64,000 bases of DNA from Georgenia sp. EYE_87 (GCF_023148685.1 NZ_JAHXNL010000016.1:1-64000), one strand, 5' to 3'. Counted from the first letter of the stretch, positions 44,001 to 51,850 are shown. The notes: generated from the letters alone by a model not told the origin. Program-made: numbers and translations.

Positions 44001-45926
44001 GCCGAGCGCTGCACCTCGCCCGAGCTGGTCGCGGCCTGGCTCGACGAGCTCGAGGCGAGCCGGCGCGTGCTGAGCGTCCGGGTCGCCGGGACGGAGCAGT
44101 GGGTGGTGCTCGAGGACGCCGCCCGGCTGCGCGACGCCCTCGGCACGGCGCTGCCGGTCGGCCTGCCGGAGGCCGTCCTCGAGCCGGTGCCCGACCCCCT
44201 CGGTGACCTCGTCCGGCGGCACGCCCGCACCCACGGCCCGTTCACCGCGCACGCCGTCGCCGACCGCCTCGGGCTGGCCGTGGGCGCGGTGCACGCCGTG
44301 CTCGCCGACCTGGTGCGCACCGGGCTGCTCGTCCAGGGCCGGCTGAGCCCCGGACCGCCGGCCGCCGACGGCGCGGTCGAGTACTGCGACACCGAGGTGA
44401 TGCGGCGGATCCGCCGGCGGTCGCTGTCCCATCTGCGCAGCGAGGTCGAGCCCGTCCCGCCCCGCACGCTCGGGGTGTTCACCCCCCGCTGGCAGCACGT
44501 CGCGCCCGTGGGCTCGCGCCCGGAGCTGCGGGGCGCCGACGGCGTGCTCACCGTCGTGGACCAGCTCGCCGGCGCGCTCGTGCCCGCCTCCGCGCTCGAG
44601 TCGCTGGTGCTGCCGGCCCGCGTGAGGGACTACCGGCCAGGGCTGCTCGACGAGCTCACGGCCGCCGGCGAGGTGGTCTGGGCCGGTGGCGGCGCCCTGC
44701 CCGGGGTGGACGGCTTGGTCACCCTGCTCCCCGCCGACGCCGTGACGGACCTCGCGCCGCCCGTCGGTGACCACGCCGGCGGGACGGTGCACGGCCACCT
44801 GCTCGAGGTGCTCGCGGGCGGCGGCGGCCGCTTCTTCCGCGAGCTCCTGCCGCCGGACGAGGTCGACGACGCCGGGCGCCCCACCCGGCGCGTGCCGCCG
44901 CCCGAGGTGCTCGAGGCCCTCTGGGAGCTCGTCTGGGCGGGCCTGGTCACCAACGACACGCTCGCCCCGGTGCGCGCCCGCCTGGGCGGCGGGCGCCCGG
45001 CGCACGCCGCGCGGGCGCCGTCGGCACGCCCGCGGTCGGTGCGCACCGGCGCCGGCCTGCGACGCGGCGCGCTCTCCCGGGCGGGGCTGGCGGGGGCCGT
45101 GCGGTCGGCGACGAACGTGAACCTGCCCGCCGCCGCCGGCCGCTGGTCCCTCCTGCCGAGGGACGCGCAGGTGTCGCCGGCCGAACAGGTCGAGGAGCGC
45201 ACCACGCGGACAGCCGTGCTCACGGCCGCGCTGCTCGAGCGGCACGGGGTGCTGGTCCGCGGTGCCGCGGGGCTCGAGGACCTGCCGGGCGGGTTCGGCG
45301 CGGCCTACCAGGTGCTCCGCCGCCTCGAGGAGTCGGGGCAGGTGCGGCGGGGGTACCTGGTCGAGGGCCTCGGCGCCGCCCAGTTCGCGCTGCCCGAGGT
45401 GGTGGACCGCCTGCGGGCCGACGCCGCGGACCTCGCGTCCCGCCGGTCCGCGGCGCGTGACGCGCCGTCGTCGCCGTACGGGCAGACCCCGCCGTACGGG
45501 CAGTCGTCCACGCCGCGCGTGCACCTGCTGGCCGCGACCGACCCGGCGAACCCCTACGGTGCGGCGCTCGCCTGGCCCGCCACCTCGGCGGGCGAGGGGC
45601 ACCGGCCCGGCCGGAAGGCGGGCGCCGTCGTTGTCCTGGTGGAGGGCGACCTCGTGCTCTACGTGGAGCGGGGCGGCCGGACCCTCCTGTCGTTCAGCGG
45701 GGACGCCGCCGTGCTCGGTCTGGCCGCGTCCGCGCTGGCCGAGCGGGCCGGCACGGGTGACCTGGGTCCGTTGACGCTGAACCGGATCGACGGCCTGCCC
45801 GCGCTCGAGGCGGGCGGTCCGCTGGTCGACGCGCTGCGCGCGGGCGGGTTCGGGCCGACGCCGCGGGGGCTGCGGCTGCGGCCTGCGCAGCCCGGGTCGT
45901 CCGTGACGAGTCCGCAACGACGCTAG
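41010..45926 (+). CDS. lhr: Large ATP-dependent helicase Lhr
   Basis: Superfamily 2 helicase of 1638 residues involved in DNA repair. It has Walker A APTGSGKT at 43-50, DEVH at 166-169, GLSATV, and motif VI QRVGRAGH near 430; then the Lhr winged-helix and beta domains (about 560-870), and the long actinobacterial C-terminal region with tandem winged-helix-like segments. A short PYGQ-containing repeat lies near 1490. The ATG at 41010 was used; GTG at 41019 lies 7 nt after CAGAAT and may be a leaderless start, and ATG at 40989 is also in frame. Confidence 0.93.
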   Translation: MSRVLPFSEATRSWFEGAFAAPTPAQTGAWDAIASGEHALVVAPTGSGKTLAAFLWAVDQMLTGEVPEPLDRCRVLYVSPLKALAADVERNLRSPLVGISRAAARVGAAVNDVRVGVRTGDTPANERRRFATHPPDILITTPESLYLVLTSGAREGLRGIRTVIVDEVHAVAGTKRGAHLALSLERLDALLPRPAQRVGLSATVRPVPTVATFLAGHRTLDDGGRHVRVVQPESSKELRIDVVVPVEDLSDPSATPLRAADRDVAAGADLDLSGDASGALPEPRQPSVWPHITERIVDLVTEHRSTIVFTNSRRSAERLTARINEEWQARHEGVGGAAVLDEAGGTWAAAVPGQAGTALGVEDVVARAHHGSMSREERVRTESALKSGQLRAVVSTSSLELGIDMGAVDLVVQVGSPPSVASALQRVGRAGHQVGAVSHGVVLPTHRGDLMPAAVASVRAQAGLIEEVHVPANPLDVLAQQIVAMLAVEDLGVEELTTLVRRSAPYVSLGERSLTAVLDMLAGRYPSEDFAELRPRIVWDRTSGVLSARPGALRLATTSGGTIPDRGMYGVYLAGGPTTDDGDRGTGGVTAGARGRGGRRVGELDEEMVYESRVGDTFTLGTSTWRIEDITPDRVLVSPAPGQPGRLPFWKGDSPGRPAELGRALGQATRELLAGLDDGTAAERLGAAGLDTWAVENVTSYLAEQREATGRLPDDRTIVLERFRDELGDWRVVLHSPFGARVHAPWALVLAGRLRELTGMDVHAAPSDDGIVLRLPDVEGADGEGTGPLDPAVLLLEPAEVSGLVVEALAGSAHFAARFREAAARSLLLPRRRPDRRQPLWQQRQRSAQLLAVASAFPDFPVVLEAVRECLQDDFDVPALTGLMTEIARRDIRIVEVSTTSPSPFARSLLMGYVAQFLYADDAPLAERRAAALALDPALLAELVGSDLGDLADLLDPEALAEVAAAVGLRTEGARARDAEGLVDLVRRLGPVTTAELAERCTSPELVAAWLDELEASRRVLSVRVAGTEQWVVLEDAARLRDALGTALPVGLPEAVLEPVPDPLGDLVRRHARTHGPFTAHAVADRLGLAVGAVHAVLADLVRTGLLVQGRLSPGPPAADGAVEYCDTEVMRRIRRRSLSHLRSEVEPVPPRTLGVFTPRWQHVAPVGSRPELRGADGVLTVVDQLAGALVPASALESLVLPARVRDYRPGLLDELTAAGEVVWAGGGALPGVDGLVTLLPADAVTDLAPPVGDHAGGTVHGHLLEVLAGGGGRFFRELLPPDEVDDAGRPTRRVPPPEVLEALWELVWAGLVTNDTLAPVRARLGGGRPAHAARAPSARPRSVRTGAGLRRGALSRAGLAGAVRSATNVNLPAAAGRWSLLPRDAQVSPAEQVEERTTRTAVLTAALLERHGVLVRGAAGLEDLPGGFGAAYQVLRRLEESGQVRRGYLVEGLGAAQFALPEVVDRLRADAADLASRRSAARDAPSSPYGQTPPYGQSSTPRVHLLAATDPANPYGAALAWPATSAGEGHRPGRKAGAVVVLVEGDLVLYVERGGRTLLSFSGDAAVLGLAASALAERAGTGDLGPLTLNRIDGLPALEAGGPLVDALRAGGFGPTPRGLRLRPAQPGSSVTSPQRR

Positions 45927-45940
45927 ACGACGCCGTCGCT

Positions 45941-46030
45941 CGGGCGTGGAGCGAGGCGGCCGGGCGTGGAGCGGGGGGTCGGGCGTGGAGGGGGGGTCGG
46001 GCGTGGAGCTGCGGGCCAGGCGTGGAGCGG
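45941..46030. repeat. 18-20-bp array between lhr and the HemK-like gene
   Basis: Five copies of a GGGCGTGGAG core (starting near 45941, 45961, 45980, 45998 and 46017) in the gap between convergent genes. The core resembles the GTGGAGCGG of the array at 9821-9931, so the two arrays may be related. Confidence 0.75.
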
Positions 46031-46037
46031 GGCGGCC

Positions 46038-46883
46038 CTACTGCCGCACCCGCCCGACGACGGCGGTGGCGCCGAGGGAGTCGTCCGTCACCACTGCCGC
46101 GGAGAGTCCGTGGCGTTCGACCGCCTCGACGGTCGCCCGGGCCTGCGCCGCGCTGGTCTCGATCAGGAGGACGCCGTCGGGGCCCAGCCAGGTGAGCGCG
46201 CCGGCGGCGACCCGCCGGTGCACGTCCAGCCCGTCGGCCCCGCCGTCGAGCGCGGCCCGCGGCTCGTGCAGCCGGGCCTCGGGCGCCATCAGGGCGATCG
46301 CGGCCGAGGGCACGTAGGGCGCGTTGACGACCAGCAGGTCCACGCGGCCGGCGAGCCCCCGCGGGAGCGGCGCGTAGAGGTCACCGTGGTGGACCGCACC
46401 GCCGGCGCCGGCGACGTTGCGCCGGGCGCACGCGACCGCCGCGGCGTCGATGTCCGTGGCGTGCAGCTCGACGTCCCCGGCCAGGGCCGCGACCGCGGCG
46501 CCGACCGCGCCGGACCCGCAGCAGAGGTCGACGACCACGGGGCGCCCCGCCCGCCCGGCGGCACGGGACCGGCGCAGGTGGGCCGCGCCCTCGCGCACCA
46601 GGAGCTCGGTGCGGCGGCGCGGGACGAAGACGCCGTCGTCGAGGAGGATGCGGAGCCCGCAGAACTCCGCCCAGCCGAGCACGTGCTCGAGCGGGACCCC
46701 GTCGACCCGGCGGGCGAGGAGCGCGTCGAGCTCGGCCGGCGTGCGTGCCGCCGCCTGGAGCAGCACCGCCTCGTCCTCGGCGAACACGCAGCCGGCCGCC
46801 CGGAGCGTCCGGACGAGCCTCGCCCGGACAGACTCGTGGGTCGTCGCCTGCCCGGGGCGCACGGGCGGTGGCACGGCTGTCAC
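46038..46883 (-). CDS. HemK/PrmC-like protein methyltransferase with NAPY motif
   Basis: A 281-residue SAM-dependent methyltransferase of the N5-glutamine methyltransferase family. It has the N-terminal helical domain, GVPLEHVLGWAEFCGL near 62-77, VFVPRRRTELL, motif I DLCCGSGAVG at 118-127 and motif IV NAPY at 187-190. PrmC enzymes that modify release factors have NPPY; the Pro to Ala change suggests a different target or altered activity. The start used is GTG 46883 (no ribosome-binding site), 52 nt after the DUF5997 stop; a longer frame would overlap DUF5997. Confidence 0.8.
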   Translation of the reverse strand: MTAVPPPVRPGQATTHESVRARLVRTLRAAGCVFAEDEAVLLQAAARTPAELDALLARRVDGVPLEHVLGWAEFCGLRILLDDGVFVPRRRTELLVREGAAHLRRSRAAGRAGRPVVVDLCCGSGAVGAAVAALAGDVELHATDIDAAAVACARRNVAGAGGAVHHGDLYAPLPRGLAGRVDLLVVNAPYVPSAAIALMAPEARLHEPRAALDGGADGLDVHRRVAAGALTWLGPDGVLLIETSAAQARATVEAVERHGLSAAVVTDDSLGATAVVGRVRQ

Positions 46884-46935
46884 GGCCGGAGGATTCGTCG
46901 ACGCGGCTGCTCGCCGGGCCTGTGCCGCAGGCCCG

Positions 46936-47295
46936 TCAGTCGCTCGGCTGCTCGTCGGCGCGCCCGCGCAGTCGTGCTTCCTCGGCGCGCACACGCTCCG
47001 CCGTCGCCCGCTCGCTCTCGAGCCACGCGGGCATCTCCTCGAGCAGCGCCTTGATCTGCACCGTGGTGAGCGGCTCGGTGACGCCCCCGCGAGCCAGCCC
47101 GGAGGTGGAGACCCGCAGCCGGCGAGCGACCTCCTGCCGCGGGTGCGGACCGTTGCGTCGCAGCTCGGTCAGCCACGCGGGCGGGTTGCTCTGGAGCTCG
47201 TTGAGCTCGTCGCGGCTGATGTCCCGGCCGCGGAACTCCTCGGGTGTGGCCTCCAGCAGCACACCGAGCTTGCGTGCCGCGGTCTGGGGCTTCAT
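46936..47295 (-). CDS. DUF5997 protein
   Basis: A 119-residue actinobacterial protein that begins MKPQTAARKLGVLLEATPEEFR, as other DUF5997 members do. The middle (PRQEVARRLRVSTSGLARGG, about 53-72) reads like a helix-turn-helix, and the C-terminus is helical and charged. The function is unknown. It is divergent from a LysR-type effector-binding protein, an association I recall as common, which suggests a shared regulatory task. ATG 47295 follows AAAGAG; an upstream ATG at 47319 adds eight residues. Confidence 0.78.
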   Translation of the reverse strand: MKPQTAARKLGVLLEATPEEFRGRDISRDELNELQSNPPAWLTELRRNGPHPRQEVARRLRVSTSGLARGGVTEPLTTVQIKALLEEMPAWLESERATAERVRAEEARLRGRADEQPSD

Positions 47296-47433
47296 GGTCT
47301 GCTCTTTCGGCGCGCTCATGCGCCCCAGCGTAGGCGGCGACGGCGCACGGACCGAACAGCCCCGCGCCGCGGCGGCCGGGCGGGCCGGTGCACGAAGATC
47401 CTGACTCGACCACGGGCGGGGCAGAATGGCCGG

Positions 47434-48294
47434 ATGAGCGAGGAACGGCGGGCCGAGAAGGGCCTCGCGCCGGCGGACGACGGCGACCGGCGGCCCGGCG
47501 CGAGCGAGCCGTTCCGTCTCCGGTTCGTCCCTGGGGTCACACCGGACAAGTGGCTGCGCACCTGGGCCGCGCGCATGTCTGACTCCCCGATCGACGCGCG
47601 GGTGATCGAGGAGGACGACGCCGCCGCCGCGCTGCGCGGGGGCGAGTGCTCGATGGCGTTCGTGCGGCTGCCCGTCGACCGGGCCGGGCTGCACGTCATC
47701 CCGCTCTACGAGGAGATCCCCGTGGTCGTGGCCGCCAAGGAGCACCCGGTCGCGGCCTTCGAGGAGGTCGACGTCGCGGACCTCGCCGACGAGGACCTCC
47801 TCCAGGACCCCGGCGAGGTTCCCGAGTGGGAGGCGGTGGCCACCGACCGTCCGCGCCCCGCGCTGCCGTCGATGAGGGTGCCGGAGGCCGTCGCCGTCGC
47901 GGCGGCCGGGTCGGGCGTGCTGATCGTGCCGCTCTCCGTCGCCCGGCTGCACCACCGCAAGGACGTGGTGCACCGGCCGGTGACCGGCGTCGCCGGCTCC
48001 CGTATCGGGCTGGCGTGGCGGACTGACGACGACGACCCCCGGATCGAGGTCTTCGTCGGAATCGTCCGCGGCCGCACCGAGCGCAGCTCCCGCGGCCCGT
48101 CGGCGAGCACGCCGGTGGAGGGGAGCGGACCGCAGCAGCGAGGCACCGGCGGGGACGGGCCGCGCGCCCGCGGTGGCCGGGGCGCAGGTGGTGGCCGGGG
48201 CGCAGGTGGTGGCCGGGGCGCCGGTGGCGGGCACGGCCCCGGTGGCGGCGGCCGTGGCGCCGGAGGCGGGAGGCCGCGGAGACGCCCGCGCTGA
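47434..48294 (+). CDS. LysR-type effector-binding protein without DNA-binding domain
   Basis: A 286-residue protein with the periplasmic-binding-like domain of LysR-family regulators: FRLRFVPGVTPDKWLRTW at about 27-44, MAFVRLPVD, YEEIPVVVAAKEHP and AVAVAAAGSGVLIVP. The N-terminal winged helix of true LysR regulators is absent; only a 25-residue charged leader precedes the domain. The C-terminus (about 236-286) is a Gly/Arg-rich tail with repeated GGGRGA units ending in Arg/Pro, like RNA- or DNA-binding RGG tails. It is divergent from DUF5997, which may supply the DNA-binding part. CAGAAT lies 5 nt before the ATG. Confidence 0.78.
   Translation: MSEERRAEKGLAPADDGDRRPGASEPFRLRFVPGVTPDKWLRTWAARMSDSPIDARVIEEDDAAAALRGGECSMAFVRLPVDRAGLHVIPLYEEIPVVVAAKEHPVAAFEEVDVADLADEDLLQDPGEVPEWEAVATDRPRPALPSMRVPEAVAVAAAGSGVLIVPLSVARLHHRKDVVHRPVTGVAGSRIGLAWRTDDDDPRIEVFVGIVRGRTERSSRGPSASTPVEGSGPQQRGTGGDGPRARGGRGAGGGRGAGGGRGAGGGHGPGGGGRGAGGGRPRRRPR
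48172..48225 (+). repeat. 18-bp in-frame repeat coding the Gly/Arg tail
   Basis: Three units of 18 bp starting GGTGGCCGGGGCG at 48172, 48190 and 48208, each coding six residues (GGRGAG). Being a multiple of three, the array can expand or shrink without breaking the frame. Confidence 0.8.
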
Positions 48295-48358
48295 GACCGG
48301 GCGTCTACGCTGCCCGGAGGAGCCGGGCGCGGGACCCCGGCGGCGAGGAGCGTCAGCG

Positions 48359-49159
48359 GTGAGCAGCAGGACGGTGCGGACGGTCCGGATCGGCGACGTC
48401 ACGATCGGCCGGGGCGCCCCAGCGGTGATCGTGCCCGTTCTCGGGAGGACCACGGCCGAGCTGCGCGAGCAGGCCGCGGGACTCGGCCGGAACAGGGCCG
48501 ACGTGGTCGAGTGGCGCGTCGACCACTTCGGCAGCCTGACGGACATCCCGGCCGTGCTCGAGACGGCCCACGAGCTGAGCCGGCTGCTCTCCCCCGCACC
48601 GCTCCTCGTCACGTGCCGCACGAGCGCCGAGGGCGGGTCCGCAGACCTGGACCCCGACGCGTACGGCGAGCTCTTGACCGCACTGGCCGCCTCCGGCACG
48701 GTCGACCTCCTCGACGTCGAGTACCGGCGCGGCGACGTCGCGGGCGCCGTCCTCGAGGTCGCCCACCGCCACGCTGTGCCCGTGATCGCCTCGAACCACG
48801 ACTTCACGGCCACGCCGCCCGCCGAGGAGATCGTCGCCCGGCTGTGCGCGATGCAGGATCTCGGTGCCGACGTCGCCAAGATCGCCGTCATGCCCCGCGA
48901 CCGGGCCGACGTTCTCACCCTCCTCACCGCCACGCGGGTGATGTTCGAGGAGCACGCGCGCATCCCGATCGTCACGATGGCAATGGGGCCGTCGGGTGCC
49001 GTGTCCCGGATCGCGGGGCACGTCTTCGGCTCCGCGGCGACCTTCGCCGCGTCCGGCACGACCTCGGCCCCCGGCCAGCTCGACGTCGACGACGTCCGCA
49101 CGGTGCTGGAGATTCTCGAGCGGGCCGGCGCGGCAGCCGTGCCGGACGGTGCGGCATGA
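48359..49159 (+). CDS. aroD: 3-Dehydroquinate dehydratase, type I
   Basis: Shikimate-pathway enzyme that dehydrates 3-dehydroquinate through a Schiff base. In 266 residues the type I catalytic set is present: Glu51 (EWRVDHF), His147 (SNHDF) and the Schiff-base Lys174 (VAKIAVMP), with the substrate loop SGTTSAPGQL near 236-245. The GTG follows GAGGAG at about 9 nt; TACGCT further upstream is a -10 candidate. Many actinobacteria use the unrelated type II enzyme instead. No other shikimate gene is nearby, so this may be a second or catabolic copy. Confidence 0.92.
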   Translation: MSSRTVRTVRIGDVTIGRGAPAVIVPVLGRTTAELREQAAGLGRNRADVVEWRVDHFGSLTDIPAVLETAHELSRLLSPAPLLVTCRTSAEGGSADLDPDAYGELLTALAASGTVDLLDVEYRRGDVAGAVLEVAHRHAVPVIASNHDFTATPPAEEIVARLCAMQDLGADVAKIAVMPRDRADVLTLLTATRVMFEEHARIPIVTMAMGPSGAVSRIAGHVFGSAATFAASGTTSAPGQLDVDDVRTVLEILERAGAAAVPDGAA

Positions 49160-49201
49160 CCCGGCCCACGGCGACGGCACCGACCTCCCGGGAGTCCGCA
49201 C

Positions 49202-50005
49202 GTGCCTGAGGGCGACAGCGTGGTGCGGGTCGCCCGGCGCCTGGACGCGGCGCTGGCGGGCCAGGTGCTCGTACGCGGGGAGCTGCGGTGGCCGAACCTG
49301 GGCGGGACCGACCTCGCCGGGGTGGCCGTGGTCGGCAACGCCACCCACGGCAAGCACCTCCTGACCCGGCTGGCGGACGGGCGCACCCTGCACACGCACC
49401 TGCGGATGGAGGGGCGCTGGCGCGTCGTGCGGACCACCGACCTCGCCCCACGCGGGACCAGCCGGGCCGACCGGTCGCCCCAGGTCCGGGCGGTCCTGGC
49501 CACCGCGGGATGGACCTGCCTGGGCTTCGACCTGGGGCTGATGGACCTCGTCCCCACCCGCGACGAGCACCTGGTCGTCGGTCACCTCGGCCCGGACGTC
49601 CTCGCCCCCGAGCTCGACGTGCCCGCCGCCGGCGGCCGGATCCTGGCGCAGGGCGCGCGCGGGATCGGGGAGGTCCTCCTGGACCAGACGGTGGTCGCGG
49701 GCCTGGGCACCATCTACATGACGGAGACCCTGTGGGCGCTCCGGGTTTGGCCGTGGGCGCCGGCCGGGCAGCTGGGCGACGACGTGGCGGAGGGCCTGGT
49801 GCGGACCTCCCGGGCCTTGATGCTGCGCTCCGTGGAGGCGCGGACGCCGACCGCCACCGGCGACACGCGCCGCCCCAGCAGCGTCTTCGGGCGCGACCGC
49901 CGCCCCTGCCCGCGCTGCGGGACCCCGGTCGCACGTGCGGAGGTGGGCACGGCACCGACGGCACGACGGGTGTTCTACTGCCCGTCCTGCCAGCGCGCTC
50001 CGTGA
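49202..50005 (+). CDS. nei: Fpg/Nei-family DNA glycosylase-AP lyase
   Basis: Base-excision repair enzyme of 267 residues. After Met removal the catalytic Pro-Glu (PEGD) is exposed, Lys51 in THGKHLL fits the conserved lysine, and the helix-two-turn-helix is followed by a zinc finger with Cys236, Cys239, Cys260 and Cys263. PEGD with HTHLRMEG points to the actinobacterial Nei2-type endonuclease VIII, which removes oxidised pyrimidines, rather than MutM. The start is GTG. It lies 42 nt after aroD and ends before a repeat and a strong terminator. Confidence 0.88.
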   Translation: MPEGDSVVRVARRLDAALAGQVLVRGELRWPNLGGTDLAGVAVVGNATHGKHLLTRLADGRTLHTHLRMEGRWRVVRTTDLAPRGTSRADRSPQVRAVLATAGWTCLGFDLGLMDLVPTRDEHLVVGHLGPDVLAPELDVPAAGGRILAQGARGIGEVLLDQTVVAGLGTIYMTETLWALRVWPWAPAGQLGDDVAEGLVRTSRALMLRSVEARTPTATGDTRRPSSVFGRDRRPCPRCGTPVARAEVGTAPTARRVFYCPSCQRAP

Positions 50006-50038
50006 GAGCACCCCGTCGCGGCCCGGGCGACGAACGCG

Positions 50039-50115
50039 GCGCCCGGCGACACGCGGGCGCCCGACAAAGCGCGCCCGACGGACAGGGCGCCCGACGGACA
50101 GCGCGCCCGGCACAC
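50039..50115. repeat. 14-18-bp GCGCCCG repeat after nei
   Basis: GCGCCCG recurs at 50039, 50057, 50071, 50087 and 50103, with the middle units extended to GCGCCCGACGGACAG. It lies between the nei stop and the terminator. Confidence 0.7.
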
Positions 50116-50130
50116 GTGCCCCGGACAGAC

Positions 50131-50160
50131 CGCGAGCCCCGGATCTCTCCGGGGCTCGCG
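50131..50160. terminator. Bidirectional terminator between nei and clgR
   Basis: Perfect 13-bp stem (50131-50143 with 50148-50160) and a TCTC loop between convergent genes. Confidence 0.85.
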
Positions 50161-50192
50161 GACGGCAGCCGGGGGCCGCCAGAGGCTGTCGG

Positions 50193-50498
50193 TCAGGCGA
50201 CCGGCGTGAGCAGGCTCTCCCGCCGCAGCAGCTCGTCCGGCACTGTGTCGGGCACGTGCACGCCCTCGGCCACGGCGACGCGCTCGGAGACGGCGCGCAG
50301 CACGAAGCTCATCGGGACGTTCAGGGCCTCGCAGATCGAGGCGAGCAGCTCGGAGGACGCCTCCTTCTGGCCGCGCTCCACCTCGCTGAGATAACCCAGC
50401 GAGACTCGGGCGGCGGACGACACCTCGCGCAGGGTCCGGCCCTGGCGCTGACGGGCGTCACGGAGCACGTCACCGATCTCACGTCGAAGCAGGATCAT
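50193..50498 (-). CDS. clgR: XRE-type transcriptional activator ClgR
   Basis: Helix-turn-helix regulator of 101 residues. The Cro/C1-type domain spans about 8-70 ([41 protein letters not shown]), and the family-typical [16 protein letters not shown] lies at the C-terminus. Activators of this type (ClgR/PopR) control clp protease genes and, in some species, recA. Position supports the name: in actinobacteria clgR lies directly downstream of pgsA and cinA. ATG 50498 has GGAGGAGG about 10 nt upstream. The hydrophobic C-terminal end resembles those that make ClgR a Clp substrate. Confidence 0.9.
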   Translation of the reverse strand: MILLRREIGDVLRDARQRQGRTLREVSSAARVSLGYLSEVERGQKEASSELLASICEALNVPMSFVLRAVSERVAVAEGVHVPDTVPDELLRRESLLTPVA

Positions 50499-50659
50499 CG
50501 TGCTGCCCTCCTCCCCTGCCCGGCTGGGCGATGTCGTCCTACCGTACCCTGCACCGGGCGCAGGGCGCTGCCCCGATCGGGCGGCGGGACGACCTTGCGG
50601 GCGGCGCAGCTTCTGCTCCGCACCCCGATAGGTGTACCTGGTTGTGGTCATCAATCGGA

Positions 50660-51202
50660 TCAACGCCGGGCCGGACCGGGTTGTTCCCCGCCCTCCGGGT
50701 GCGGGCGCGGGTCCCCCAGGGTGCCGGCGAGCAGCGCCAGGGCGGCGTCGACGCTCGCCGCCCGCAGGGCCGCTCGTCCCCCCGCCAGGCGCAGCGAGCG
50801 GACCCGGACGGCACCGGGCGCGGCCACCGCGACGTGCACCGTCCCCGCGGCACGTCCGTCAGCCGGCCCCGGGCCCGCCACCCCGGTGGTCGCCACGGCA
50901 TGGGTCGCCCCGAGCCGCCGCGCCGCGCCGACCGCCATCTGCCGGGCCACCTCGGGGTGGACGGGCCCCTCGGCGCCCAGCAGTTCCGCGTCGACGCCGA
51001 GCAGGTCACGCTTGAGGTCGCTCGCGTAGGCGACGACGCCGCCGCGGAGCACCGCCGAGACCCCGGGGACCGTGACGAGCGCGGCGGTCAGGGCGCCACC
51101 CGTGAGCGACTCGGCCACGGCGAGCGTGGCCCCGTGCGCGCGGAGGGCGGCGACGACCCGCTCGACGCCGGCCCCGCGCGCCGGCGCGGCCGCCACCCGC
51201 AT
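50660..51202 (-). CDS. cinA: CinA C-terminal-domain amidohydrolase (NMN deamidase type)
   Basis: A 180-residue protein equal to the C-terminal domain of CinA (PncC), which deamidates nicotinamide mononucleotide in the pyridine-nucleotide cycle. Motifs AVAESLTGG near 28-36, [12 protein letters not shown] near 60-71 and [13 protein letters not shown] near 104-116 match. The N-terminal molybdopterin-binding half of two-domain CinA is absent, as is usual in actinobacteria. The ATG overlaps the pgsA stop by one base. clgR follows after 161 nt that contain the clgR ribosome-binding site. Confidence 0.92.
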   Translation of the reverse strand: MRVAAAPARGAGVERVVAALRAHGATLAVAESLTGGALTAALVTVPGVSAVLRGGVVAYASDLKRDLLGVDAELLGAEGPVHPEVARQMAVGAARRLGATHAVATTGVAGPGPADGRAAGTVHVAVAAPGAVRVRSLRLAGGRAALRAASVDAALALLAGTLGDPRPHPEGGEQPGPARR

Positions 51203-51837
51203 CAGGTGCGCGCGGCGTCGTCGTCCTCGGCGGCCGCAGAGATGCGGGCCGCCTGGACGACGTAGTCGATGCCCGTGATCACGGTGACCGCCACGGCCAC
51301 GAGGACGACGATCCAGGTGACCACCGCGATGGCGTCCACGACGCCGTTGGAGAACATCCCGTCCCACGGCACGAGGAGCAGCAGGATGAACGCGATCTGC
51401 AGAGTGGTCTTGAGCTTGCCGCCCTTGCTGGCCGCCATCACGGCACGCCTGATCATGAAGAAGCGCAGCACGGTGATGCCGAGCTCGCGCACGATGATCA
51501 CGACCGTCACCCACCAGGGCAGGAGACCGTCGGCGGAGAGCAGCACGAGGGCGGAGATCACCAGCGCCTTGTCGGCGATGGGGTCGGTGATCTTGCCGAA
51601 GTCCGTCACGAGTCCGCGGCTGCGGGCGAGCGAGCCGTCGAGCTTGTCCGTGGCCGCCGCCAGGGCGAAGACGACGGTGGCCCACAGCCTGGTCTCGAAG
51701 GTGTTCTGGAGGAAGAGGTACACGAAGACGGGCACCATGAGGATGCGGGCCATCGTGAGGATGTTGGCCACGTTCCACAGCGGTACGGGGGCGGGCTGCC
51801 CGGCACCGGCCGGCGTCGTCGCAGGGTCGGTCGTCAC
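51202..51837 (-). CDS. pgsA: CDP-diacylglycerol--glycerol-3-phosphate 3-phosphatidyltransferase
   Basis: Membrane enzyme of phosphatidylglycerol synthesis. The 211-residue protein has several membrane segments and the complete CDP-alcohol phosphotransferase motif: Asp64, Asp67-Gly68, Ala71-Arg72, Gly81, Asp85 and Asp89, with spacing D-X2-DG-X2-AR-X8-G-X3-D-X3-D. The GTG start lies 7 nt after TAGGGT, so the message is probably leaderless. It heads a pgsA-cinA-clgR unit. Other CDP-alcohol transferases share the motif, but length and context favour PgsA. Confidence 0.92.
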   Translation of the reverse strand: MTTDPATTPAGAGQPAPVPLWNVANILTMARILMVPVFVYLFLQNTFETRLWATVVFALAAATDKLDGSLARSRGLVTDFGKITDPIADKALVISALVLLSADGLLPWWVTVVIIVRELGITVLRFFMIRRAVMAASKGGKLKTTLQIAFILLLLVPWDGMFSNGVVDAIAVVTWIVVLVAVAVTVITGIDYVVQAARISAAAEDDDAART

Positions 51838-51844
51838 GACCCCC

Positions 51845-51850
51845 ACCCTA
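51845..51850 (-). promoter_or_regulatory. Probable leaderless -10 of pgsA (TAGGGT)
   Basis: TAGGGT on the minus strand ends 7 nt before the pgsA GTG. It shares a 112-nt divergent gap with the capA-like promoter. Confidence 0.45.
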
